This document shows positions 50,682 through 58,286 of a stretch of 64,000 bases of DNA, piece by piece. Each line of letters opens with the position of its first letter. Position 1 is the stretch's first letter. The position numbers and the translations under genes were made by a program. The notes beneath the pieces are model-generated. The model did not search any database. It had not been told where the DNA came from and worked only from the letters and a program-made list of their open reading frames with translations. The DNA is from an uncultured Myxococcales bacterium. GTDB taxonomy: Bacteria; Myxococcota_A; UBA9042. The stretch is from contig CAIYWC010000185.1 in assembly GCA_903929795.1 (NCBI GenBank), positions 1-64,000 on the forward strand. Reading direction: 5' to 3'.

Positions 50682-52604
50682 GTGCACCAAGAACGTCGGC
50701 AGCATCCGCGCTATATGGCGCTCGTCAAGACGACGGGCCGCGTTGGCGATGAGACGCTGGCGCTGGTGTGCAGCAACGTGGGCCCCGGTGGCGCGTTCTT
50801 TTCCAGCCGCGTCGCGGTGCCGATCAAGTCGCGGCTGAGGCTAGCGCTCCGCGCGCCGGGGCACAACGCGCCGTTTGTGGACATGGTCTCGGAGGTCGTC
50901 TGGTCCAAGCCGCCGGGCGCTTCCCAGCCGGCGGGAATCGCGGTGCGGTGGCTGCACGCCGAGTGTGCGGCGGGCGCGGATCCGCTGCGCGCGCTCCTGC
51001 GGGGCCTGCTGCGCATGCCCGATCTGGCGGAACTGGATCGCACGAATTCCCGCTCTGCCTCGTTTGATTTCACCCAGCAGCGGGAAGTGCGGGCGTCGCT
51101 GGCGAATTCGACTGCCCGGGCGCTGGCCGCCGCGATGCGGCCGATGGTCGTCGCGCCGGTCCCGGTGCCCGCGCCGACTCCGCCCGCTGCGCCGTCGCCC
51201 GCCGTAGCGCCGGCGCAGGCCACGCGCATGGACCGCGTCGTGCCGGACGAGACGACGTTTGAGCGCCGCGCCGCCGCCCGCCGCGGTGCCGGCCTGCAGT
51301 CGTTTTCGACCGTGCGCCCGATTTCCGGTCCCCATGACGCGCAGCTGGAGCGCACGCCGCGCTATGTTTCGGGTGTCACGCCGCCCGCGGCCGTCCAGGT
51401 GCCCGAGCCGCCGCCGCCCCCGACGACGCTCAAGCCGGCGGTTGCGCCACCGGTACCGCGCGAAGTGCCGCCGCCGCCCGATCCATCGCCCCGGCCGCTG
51501 CCGCCGCGTCCGGCAAGCGCCATCACGCCGGCCGCAGTCATCCCGCCGCCGCCCGGTTTTGTGCCCGCGACGCCGCTGCCCAGTCCGCGCGCGTCGGACG
51601 TGCATCCGCTGCCCGCGGCGCGCATCACCGGCGAGATCTCGCGCACCGCGCGTCCCGTGAGCCAAACCTCGCGCGCCGAGTTCGGCTCCGCGTCGCAAGT
51701 ATCCAGTTCCATGGGCGGTTTTGCGATTCCGCACGTCAAGCCCGCGCCGGTGGTGGAGCATTCAAGCTCGTGGCCAACCGGCGTGCCACGCGTGCTGGCG
51801 GAACGCTATGCGGACCTCGCGCTGCTGGGCCAGGGCGGTCACGGCGTGGTGTTTCGCGCCCGGGATCTGCTGCTGGAACGGTTTGTCGTGCTGAAATTCC
51901 TCGCGGGGACCGGCATGGCGCCGGAGCAGGCTCGGCGGTATTTTCTGCGCGAATTCAAGGTCGCGGCTGATTTGCAACATCCCAATATTGTGCGGCTTTA
52001 CGACATTGGCAGCGCCGATGGCACGCTGTACTACACCATGGAATACATCCCCGGCCAGCCGCTGGGCCACTATCTGGGCCGCAATGGCCGGCTGGACGAC
52101 TTCCATTTTGTCTACTCCGTGTTTACGCAGCTGGCGGCGGCGCTGGATCACGCCCACAAGCACGGCGTGCTGCACCGGGACGTCAAGCCCAACAACGTGC
52201 TGGTCGCGGAGGACGGCTCGGTCCGGCTCTTTGATTTTGGCCTGGCGCGGCTGCTGGCGGACGGCAATCAGGACCAGTCGATGGTCGTCGGCACGCCGTT
52301 CTACATGGCGCCAGAGATGCAGCGCACGGCGCCGATCGACGCGCGCGCGGACCAGTACGCCCTGGGCGTGGTGTTGTACCGGATGCTGACGGGCCGCGTG
52401 CCGTTCGCTGATGGTAACGTCTTTTTGGCGCACGCGGTCGCGCCGGTGCCCGATCCGCGCGTCTTCCACGCCGAGCTGCCGGCGGCCGTGTCGCCGATCC
52501 TCATGAAAATGCTGGCAAAAAGTCCGGAGGATCGCTACCCAACTTGCGGCGCCGCGGCTGCCGAGCTCCAGCCGGTGCTGACTGCCGGACCGCGCCGCGC
52601 CTGA
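50682..52604 (+). CDS. PilZ domain fused to Ser/Thr protein kinase
   Basis: 640 residues from GTG 50682 (GGGGGAAG upstream). Residues 1-115 are PilZ-like: RQHPR at 6-10 is the c-di-GMP-binding RxxxR, followed by CSNVGPGGAF in place of the DxSxxG motif. A 230-residue Pro/Ala/Arg-rich linker follows. The kinase fills 375-640: LLGQGGHGVVF, Lys405, HRDVKPNN (Asp500), DFGLA (Asp518) and GTPFYMAPE. No membrane helix. The design suggests a kinase controlled by cyclic-di-GMP or by a PilZ partner. Confidence 0.88.
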   Translation: MHQERRQHPRYMALVKTTGRVGDETLALVCSNVGPGGAFFSSRVAVPIKSRLRLALRAPGHNAPFVDMVSEVVWSKPPGASQPAGIAVRWLHAECAAGADPLRALLRGLLRMPDLAELDRTNSRSASFDFTQQREVRASLANSTARALAAAMRPMVVAPVPVPAPTPPAAPSPAVAPAQATRMDRVVPDETTFERRAAARRGAGLQSFSTVRPISGPHDAQLERTPRYVSGVTPPAAVQVPEPPPPPTTLKPAVAPPVPREVPPPPDPSPRPLPPRPASAITPAAVIPPPPGFVPATPLPSPRASDVHPLPAARITGEISRTARPVSQTSRAEFGSASQVSSSMGGFAIPHVKPAPVVEHSSSWPTGVPRVLAERYADLALLGQGGHGVVFRARDLLLERFVVLKFLAGTGMAPEQARRYFLREFKVAADLQHPNIVRLYDIGSADGTLYYTMEYIPGQPLGHYLGRNGRLDDFHFVYSVFTQLAAALDHAHKHGVLHRDVKPNNVLVAEDGSVRLFDFGLARLLADGNQDQSMVVGTPFYMAPEMQRTAPIDARADQYALGVVLYRMLTGRVPFADGNVFLAHAVAPVPDPRVFHAELPAAVSPILMKMLAKSPEDRYPTCGAAAAELQPVLTAGPRRA

Positions 52605-52615
52605 CGCCGTCAGCA

Positions 52616-52750
52616 GCCTGACTGATGTCGAACACCAAACTTCGTCGCTTGGAACTGTTGCATTTCGGACGGGGATCCGCGCGCGTGCGGGTCCGGTCCA
52701 ACGCCGCGAATCGGGGACGGGTGATCGCGAACTTCGGTCGGCGTGTCTGG
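52616..52750 (-). repeat. Dispersed element family 1, copy D
   Basis: Contains GATGTCGAACACCAAACTTC, GGAACTGTTGCATTTCGGAC and ACTTCGGTCGGCGTGTCTGG, closely matching copy E in both flanks, while the middle is more diverged. It lies between the convergent kinase and purD genes. It starts 11 bp after the kinase stop, and its conserved end is 138 bp from the purD stop. Confidence 0.75.
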
Positions 52751-52805
52751 TGGGGCGAACCGAAGGTTCGATCCACTAGCTGGCCGCGGCCAGGCAGACA
52801 CGTGA

Positions 52806-52832
52806 AACTCCGCGAATTCACTTCGCGGAGTT
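52806..52832. terminator. 11-bp hairpin between convergent genes
   Basis: AACTCCGCGAA at 52806-52816 pairs perfectly with 52822-52832 around TTCAC. It sits between copy D and the purD terminator, and may stop the kinase transcript. Confidence 0.5.
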
Positions 52833-52860
52833 CAGGCGCGGCTGGAACATGAACCAAAAG

Positions 52861-52892
52861 CTAGTGGCGTGAATTTCAGATTCACCCGCTAG
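52861..52892 (-). terminator. Hairpin spanning the purD stop codon
   Basis: 52861-52874 pairs with 52880-52892 (13 pairs, one bulge, one G-T) around TTCAG, and includes the purD stop codon at 52889-52891. On the minus strand it is followed by CTTTTGG, a weak U-run, so it is a plausible terminator for purH-purD. Confidence 0.5.
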
Positions 52893-54148
52893 ACCACCGA
52901 CGATGCGATGTCCGTGCGCAGCTGCTGGCCGGCAAAGTGGATGTCCGCCGCCGCCGCGTAGGCCCGCGCGCGCGCGTCCGCGACCGTCGCGCCCAGCCCC
53001 GTGACCGCCAGCACGCGCCCGCCAGCCGTCACGACGCGTCCGCCTTCCGCCCGCGTGCCCGCGTGGAACACAAGCACATCCGGACGCGCCGCTGCCTGGG
53101 CCAGCCCGCTGATCGCATCGCCGGTCCGTGGCGTCGCCGGATAGCCCGCCGCGGCCAGCACCACCGTCACCGCCGCCGGCGGATCCGCGGGGAGCGTCCG
53201 GCCCGCCAGCTGCCCCGTCGCCGTCGCCAGCAAAAGGTCTGCCAGTCGCGCGCCCAGCCGTGGAATCAGCACCTGCGCCTCGGGATCGCCAAACCGGACG
53301 TTGTATTCCAGCACCTTGGGCCCATCCGCGGTCAGCATCACGCCGGCGTAGATCACGCCGCGGAAGTCCAGGCCATCGCTCAGGAATCCCGCCAGCGTCG
53401 GCGCCAGCACTTCGCGGTCGATCCGCGCACGCGTCGCCGCGTCCACGTTGGGCAGCGGGCTTACGGCGCCCATGCCGCCGGTGTTGTCGCCGCGATCGCC
53501 GTCAAAAATCCGCTTGTGGTCACGCGCCAGGTCCAGCGCCAACAGCGTCTTGCCGTCGCACAGCGCAAGCGCGGAGATCTCCGGGCCGACCAGCCTCTCC
53601 TCCAGCACCAGCGTCGCGCCCGCCGCGCCCAGCGTCCGGTCGCCCAGGAACGCCTGCACGGCCGCCTCCGCTTGCGCCCACGTCTCCGGCACCACGACGC
53701 CTTTGCCCGCAGCCAGGCCGTCGGCCTTGATCACCGGCGGCTCGGCGAACGTCCGCAGCGCCGCCTTGGCCGCCGCCAGCTCGGTCACCGTCACGTGACG
53801 CGCGGTCGGAATCCCATGGCGATTCAGGAACTTCTTGGTAAAATCCTTGGAGGCCTCCAGCTGCGCCGCCGCTTGGCCCGGGCCAAAAGTCGCGATGCCA
53901 CGGGCGCGCAGGACGTCCGCCAGGCCCAGCACCAGCGGCGCTTCCGGGCCAATGACGACAAGGTCCACGTGCTCCGTTTGCGCCAGCGCCAGCAGCCCCG
54001 CGATGTCGGTCGGCGCCACGTCCACCGCGCGCGCGTGCTCCGCCATGCCCGGATTGGGCTGGGTCGCCAGCACCTCCGCGCCCGACTGCCATAGCCCGTG
54101 CACCAGCGCGTGCTCGCGACCGCCCTTGCCAACGACCAGCACCTTCAT
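52889..54148 (-). CDS. purD: Phosphoribosylamine--glycine ligase
   Basis: 419 residues. ATP-grasp enzyme with [17 protein letters not shown] at the start, the grasp loop [33 protein letters not shown] and [11 protein letters not shown]. It joins phosphoribosylamine to glycine in step two of purine synthesis. The start is 9 bp after the purH stop on the same strand, so the two form an operon. Confidence 0.97.
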   Translation of the reverse strand: MKVLVVGKGGREHALVHGLWQSGAEVLATQPNPGMAEHARAVDVAPTDIAGLLALAQTEHVDLVVIGPEAPLVLGLADVLRARGIATFGPGQAAAQLEASKDFTKKFLNRHGIPTARHVTVTELAAAKAALRTFAEPPVIKADGLAAGKGVVVPETWAQAEAAVQAFLGDRTLGAAGATLVLEERLVGPEISALALCDGKTLLALDLARDHKRIFDGDRGDNTGGMGAVSPLPNVDAATRARIDREVLAPTLAGFLSDGLDFRGVIYAGVMLTADGPKVLEYNVRFGDPEAQVLIPRLGARLADLLLATATGQLAGRTLPADPPAAVTVVLAAAGYPATPRTGDAISGLAQAAARPDVLVFHAGTRAEGGRVVTAGGRVLAVTGLGATVADARARAYAAAADIHFAGQQLRTDIASSVV

Positions 54149-54157
54149 GGCGAGACC

Positions 54158-55696
54158 TCAGTGGCGGAAATGGCGAAAGCCCGTGAAAACCATGGCCATT
54201 CCGGCCTTGTCGGCGGCGTCGATGACCTCCTGGTCCTTCTTGGAGCCGCCCGGCTGCGCCACCGCCTTGATGCCCGCCTTGGCGAGCTGCTCCAGACCGT
54301 CCGCAAACGGAAAGAACGCGTCCGAGCCCGCGGCGATCGGCTTCAAGTGTTTGCGCATCTTGCCGGTCGCGATGATCGCTGAATCCACGCGCGACATTTG
54401 GCCGGCACCGACGCCCACCGTCCCCAGCTCGTCCGCAGTGACAATCGCATTTGATTTCACATGCTTGGATACGCGCCAAGCGATGTCCAGCGCCGCCCAC
54501 TGCTCCTCGGTCGGCTGCTTCTTTGTCACGACCTGGCCCGCGCGCACATCCAGCCCGCCGACGTCCGGCGTCTGCATCAGGATGCCAAACGCCGTCGACT
54601 TGACCACGCGCTTGACGTTGTCCGGCCGCGGCGCGCCCATTGTGACGACCCGCAAATTCGTTTTCGCTGCAAGGACTTCCAGGGCTTCCTCGTCAAAAGA
54701 CGGCGCCAGAATCACCTCCAGGAAGCGATCGCCCACCGCGCGTGCTGCCGTCACGTCGAACGCGCGGTTCACGGCCAGGATGCCGCCAAAAGCGCTGACC
54801 GGGTCGGCCTCCAACGCGCGCAGGATCGCGCCGGCGACCGAGGTCGGCACCACGCCGACGCCACACGGATTTGTGTGCTTAATGATGACTGAACCCGGTA
54901 AATCCAAAGGCAAATCGCACAGCAGCGCCCACGCGGCATCGGCGTCGACCAGGTTGTTGTAGCTCAGCTCCTTGCCCTGGTGCACCTTGAACGGCGCGGC
55001 GTCGACAAGCACTTTCGCGTCGTCGTTGTAGCGCCACGCGCTCTGGTGCGGGTTCTCGCCGTAGCGCAGCTTGTCCGGCTTGGTCAGCGGCACCGTCAAA
55101 TCGCCTTCCGTAATGCCTAGTTGGCCACCCAGCCAGCTGGCGATCGCCGCGTCGTACGCCGCCGTGTGGGCAAACGCCTTCTGCGCCAGCTGGCGGCGCG
55201 CGGTCTCGTCAATCGCGTTGGCCTGCAGCGCGCTGATCAGCCCGGGATAGTCGTCCGGGTCAACGACCACCGTGACAAACGCGTGGTTTTTCGCCGCGGA
55301 ACGCACCATGGACGGCCCGCCGATGTCGATGTTTTCCACCGCCTCGTCCCAGGTCACGTTGGGTTTGGCGACCGTCTGGCGAAACGGGTAGAGGTTCACG
55401 GCCACGACGTCGATCGGCCCAATACCGAATTCCTCCATGGAAGCCAAGTGTTCCGGATTGTCTCGCCGCGCCAGCAAACCGCCGTGGACGTTGGGGTGCA
55501 GCGTCTTGACGCGGCCGTCCATCATCTCGGGAAAGCCCGTGATGGCCTCGATCGGCGTCACCGGCACGCCGGCGTCAAAAATCGCCTTCCAGGTCCCACC
55601 GGTTGAGACAATTTCATAGCCCAGCGCGGCCAAAGCCCGCGCCAACTCCACCACACCGCGCTTGTCCGACACGGAAATCAAGGCCCGTCGCTGCAT
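54158..55696 (-). CDS. purH: Bifunctional AICAR formyltransferase / IMP cyclohydrolase
   Basis: 512 residues from ATG 55696 with GGAG upstream. The N-terminal IMP cyclohydrolase (MGS-like) domain has [44 protein letters not shown] and [10 protein letters not shown]. The C-terminal transformylase has [32 protein letters not shown], the KHTNPCGVG motif and [10 protein letters not shown]. It performs the last two steps of IMP synthesis. Length is typical. Confidence 0.97.
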   Translation of the reverse strand: MQRRALISVSDKRGVVELARALAALGYEIVSTGGTWKAIFDAGVPVTPIEAITGFPEMMDGRVKTLHPNVHGGLLARRDNPEHLASMEEFGIGPIDVVAVNLYPFRQTVAKPNVTWDEAVENIDIGGPSMVRSAAKNHAFVTVVVDPDDYPGLISALQANAIDETARRQLAQKAFAHTAAYDAAIASWLGGQLGITEGDLTVPLTKPDKLRYGENPHQSAWRYNDDAKVLVDAAPFKVHQGKELSYNNLVDADAAWALLCDLPLDLPGSVIIKHTNPCGVGVVPTSVAGAILRALEADPVSAFGGILAVNRAFDVTAARAVGDRFLEVILAPSFDEEALEVLAAKTNLRVVTMGAPRPDNVKRVVKSTAFGILMQTPDVGGLDVRAGQVVTKKQPTEEQWAALDIAWRVSKHVKSNAIVTADELGTVGVGAGQMSRVDSAIIATGKMRKHLKPIAAGSDAFFPFADGLEQLAKAGIKAVAQPGGSKKDQEVIDAADKAGMAMVFTGFRHFRH

Positions 55697-55778
55697 GTTC
55701 GTCTCCTCGCGCAGCCGCAGGGGCTGCGGGCCGGGAGGCTAGGCGATCGGCGGCGGAGTTGCCACAGGCTGGAGGATT

Positions 55779-55888
55779 TGTCACCGCGGATTCACCGGAG
55801 CGCCCGGCTGCCGCGGCCCGCTTCATCGCGCTCCAGGTTTTCGCGCGGGCGGGCCTTGCCTGTCACCGCGGATTCACGGGAGCGCCCG
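55779..55888. repeat. 28-bp direct repeat, 82 bp apart (start to start)
   Basis: 55779-55806 and 55861-55888 are identical at 27 of 28 bases, with the shared core TCACCGCGGATTCAC. They lie in the 207-bp gap upstream of purH and downstream of the sigma-like gene. This could be a duplicated regulatory site or the remnant of a small insertion. Confidence 0.7.
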
Positions 55889-55903
55889 CGTTCGGTCTAC
55901 AAC

Positions 55904-56326
55904 CTACGACCGGAAGACGGTCTCGAGGTCCAGCGCGAAGTCCTGCGCCTGCAGCTTTTCCAGACCGCTCACTTCCACCTGGCGGATGCGCTCGCGCGTC
56001 AGGTTCATGATGGAGCCCACTTCCTCCAGCGTGATCCCGCCGCGATCCGCGATGTCCAGCGCGCAGGTGTCTTCCATCTCCCAGACTTCCAGGTCGGGGA
56101 AATTGACCTTGATGGAGCCCGTCACCGGGTTCACGTCCAGGTACAGGTGCTGTTTGCACGACACGTACGGGCACGGCCGGATGCCGTTCACGCACTCGGC
56201 GCGCGTCGCTGGCCGCAGGTATTCGACCTCCGCCGCGAGGTCCTTGCCTTCCTGAATTTCCGCACGCGTCAGCCGACGCATCGGAATCGTCCGTGAACGC
56301 TGCCTGTCCCGCTTGATGTCCGCCAT
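55904..56326 (-). CDS. Sigma-factor region-4-like HTH regulator
   Basis: 140 residues from ATG 56326. A basic N-terminus is followed by a cysteine-containing block (Cys45, 52, 57 in [15 protein letters not shown]). The C-terminal helix-turn-helix, [20 protein letters not shown], is the same motif as region 4.2 of RpoD. There is no region 2, so it is not a full sigma factor. Similar short proteins with the CPYVSCKxHLYLDV segment are, as far as I recall, typical of Deltaproteobacteria/Myxococcota. It may bind -35-like DNA, perhaps with a bound metal. Confidence 0.82.
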   Translation of the reverse strand: MADIKRDRQRSRTIPMRRLTRAEIQEGKDLAAEVEYLRPATRAECVNGIRPCPYVSCKQHLYLDVNPVTGSIKVNFPDLEVWEMEDTCALDIADRGGITLEEVGSIMNLTRERIRQVEVSGLEKLQAQDFALDLETVFRS

Positions 56327-56947
56327 GCTCGACCGCCTGCTGTCATGGATACCGTTGCGCAACACCGTTGTCCGCCCCAACTGAGCCAGATTGTCGCCCA
56401 CGTTCCCCCCCGAGAAACACCTTATCGATCACACGGTTGCCACTTCCGTCCGGCGCCGTTGCCGGCGGACTTCGCAACGCGTCGTCGACGTCCCGGATGA
56501 TTGCGGATTGCGCCAAAGTTGACAAGTGTCCAGCCCGAAAGCAGCCAGAACCGCGATCGCCAGATTCTGCGGACATCCTGTGAGTTCGCGATCGCAATCC
56601 ATGGAAATAATTGCCTTTACAACCGTGTTTGGTTGTAGATGTGTGTCAAGTTGATGAGCGCAGCGGGACGCAGATCCGCCGTGATCACAAAGCTCAGTCA
56701 ACGGCCAACGCCGCCTGCGGATATTCATAACACATTGTAAGTACGCCGATAATTAGCGCAACCGGCGAATCTTCGCCGCGCAACTAGACGTTTGGCAACA
56801 GCGCAGCAACATCTTGTCGATCGTCTGTTACCGATCGTCAAGCAGAAACCCGGTGATTTGGCGATCGACACCTTGATAAACCACCAGTTTTTGCCGCGGT
56901 TGGACAGGCGGCGACGTTGTTGCTATCTGGGAGCGCGGAGGCTCGGG
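56327..56947. other. AT-rich intergenic region between divergent genes
   Basis: No supportable gene in 621 bp. GC falls to 42% at 56581-56640 and about 50-57% to 56820, far below the surroundings. It holds the inverted repeat at 56618-56637 and two copies of CGATCGTC (56818-56825, 56832-56839). The region must contain the promoters of both divergent genes. Confidence 0.7.
56618..56637. promoter_or_regulatory. 7-bp inverted repeat, possible operator
   Basis: TACAACC-GTGTTT-GGTTGTA is a perfect palindrome with a 6-nt spacer in the most AT-rich part of the divergent spacer. The spacing suits a dimeric regulator. Function not known. Confidence 0.4.
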
Positions 56948-57616
56948 ATGCAGACAGTGGTGCGAATCGTGGCGGCGATGGTGGTGGCGGGGCTGCTCGG
57001 GCTGGCGCTGGGGCTGGGCGCGGGCTGGCTGACGCTGGGTCGTGTCGGCGCGGCGCCCGATGAAGCGCCCGAGCCGGGCCCGCCGCTGGCCCCGCAGATC
57101 GCCGTGCCGGACGTGCCTACGCCGACCTCGGCCGTGGATGTCGCGAAGCTGATGGCGGAAACGCCGACGCGCAAGCCGGCGGCACAGCCGGCACCGCAGC
57201 CCAGCGCGCCTGACGTGGTGGAGGAGACGCCGCTGGTCGGCGATCCGAGTCTGCTGCCGCGCGGGCCGGGGCACACCGCGCTGCTGGACCTCGACGCGGC
57301 GGGGCTGACGACGCTGCAGGTGCGGCTGGGCACGCTGAATCGCGACGGTGCTGCGCTCTGGGCGCGGTTCGCCAAGAATCCGCGCGTGGCGACGCTGGAG
57401 GGACCGCAGGCGCGCGTGGAGCTGCTGCACCTCGGCTTTGACGCGGAGGCGCGGCCGGTGCTGGCGCACATCCGGACGGTCGACGATGCGCGGGTGGAAG
57501 GCATTGTGCCGCTGGTTTCGGGCGACGTGCGCGTGCCGGTGCTGGCGGATCCGGACCCGCCGGAGCTGGCGCCGCCACCGGTCAAGGCGCCGCCGCAGGC
57601 TCCCGAGGCGGAGTAG
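56948..57616 (+). CDS. Membrane-anchored proline-rich protein of unknown function
   Basis: 222 residues from ATG 56948, with GGAGG 7 nt upstream. One N-terminal transmembrane helix (about 5-30, VAGLLGLALGLGAGWL) is followed by a Pro/Ala/Glu-rich spacer to residue 100. Then a compact domain of about 100 residues (TALLDLDAAGLTTLQVRLG to VSGDVRVPVL), and a proline-rich tail. It should be anchored in the inner membrane with the domain in the periplasm. No family recognised. It converges on the thioredoxin-like gene 6 bp away. Confidence 0.7.
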   Translation: MQTVVRIVAAMVVAGLLGLALGLGAGWLTLGRVGAAPDEAPEPGPPLAPQIAVPDVPTPTSAVDVAKLMAETPTRKPAAQPAPQPSAPDVVEETPLVGDPSLLPRGPGHTALLDLDAAGLTTLQVRLGTLNRDGAALWARFAKNPRVATLEGPQARVELLHLGFDAEARPVLAHIRTVDDARVEGIVPLVSGDVRVPVLADPDPPELAPPPVKAPPQAPEAE

Positions 57617-57622
57617 CCGGCC

Positions 57623-58135
57623 TCAATTCACGTGGAAATTCAGCTCGAACGGCAGCATGACGCCGACGCGCTGCCAGGCGATTCGGCCTTCCCGGTCCAG
57701 CACCACCGTCGTCGGCAGCGCGCGGACCGGCCAATCGCGCTGGACCTGGGCGTTCGCCACGACGATCGGAAAATGCCGCGGCGTCGCACGCAGGTACGCG
57801 CGCACGTCGGCCTCGTCCTCCACCGCAACGCCGATGACCGCCACGTCCGGATGGCCTTGCGCGAACGCGTCCACGGTCGGCGACGTCAGCTTGCACGCAC
57901 CGCACCAGCTTGCCCAGAAGAACAGCACGGCGGGCTTGCCCTGGAGCGCCGCGAGGTCGACCGGCTTGCCCGCCAGGTCCACGCCCCGCAGCGGCGGCGC
58001 GACGGCCGTCGGCATCGGCCCGCCGCGCAACGATGCCAGCACCAGCACCAGCATGACCGACAGCAGCACGCTCCACACCAGCGACCGCACCCAGCCCAGA
58101 CCCTTGTGCACCGCCGTTTCCGCCTCGTCCGTCAT
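57623..58135 (-). CDS. TlpA/ResA-type membrane-anchored thioredoxin
   Basis: 170 residues. An N-terminal helix (about 19-36) anchors a periplasmic thioredoxin fold with redox site WCGACK (Cys78, Cys81), and the cis-Pro in RALPTTVVLDREGRI. Such proteins reduce disulfides in envelope proteins, for instance during cytochrome c maturation. The WCGAC variant in place of WCxPC lacks the proline and may alter redox potential. The murein endopeptidase gene, whose product has paired cysteines, lies upstream on the same strand. Confidence 0.88.
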   Translation of the reverse strand: MTDEAETAVHKGLGWVRSLVWSVLLSVMLVLVLASLRGGPMPTAVAPPLRGVDLAGKPVDLAALQGKPAVLFFWASWCGACKLTSPTVDAFAQGHPDVAVIGVAVEDEADVRAYLRATPRHFPIVVANAQVQRDWPVRALPTTVVLDREGRIAWQRVGVMLPFELNFHVN

Positions 58136-58151
58136 CGTTCGCTCCTAAACC

Positions 58152-58284
58152 CGCTGGCCGATGTCCAACACCCAATTCTGCCGGTCAGCCCTGGTGCATT
58201 TCGGACTGCATCCGCGAGCGCGCACGCCGGTGGCACGCCGCGGATGAAAGCGGCCTGATCCCAAACTTCGGTCGGCGTGTATGG
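58152..58284 (-). repeat. Dispersed element family 1, copy E
   Basis: Contains GTGCATTTCGGACTG, the long hairpin CATCCGCG ... CGCGGATG (58209-58216 with 58238-58245) enclosing CGCCGGTGGCACG, and CTTCGGTCGGCGTGTATGG at its end. That end lies 2 bp from the stop codon of the minus-strand endopeptidase gene. Confidence 0.82.
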
Positions 58285-58286
58285 CC

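Noticed and set aside
56343-56597. 84-residue minus-strand open frame in the AT-rich spacer
   Set aside because: No ribosome site and Gly/Ser/Arg-rich random composition; it ends close to the start of the sigma-like gene.
10801-58284. Family 1 elements as integron attC sites
   Set aside because: The size and position after stop codons are reminiscent, but the GTTRRRY and RYYYAAC core sites are not at the ends. Copies are 10-20 kb apart in both orientations, and housekeeping genes lie between.
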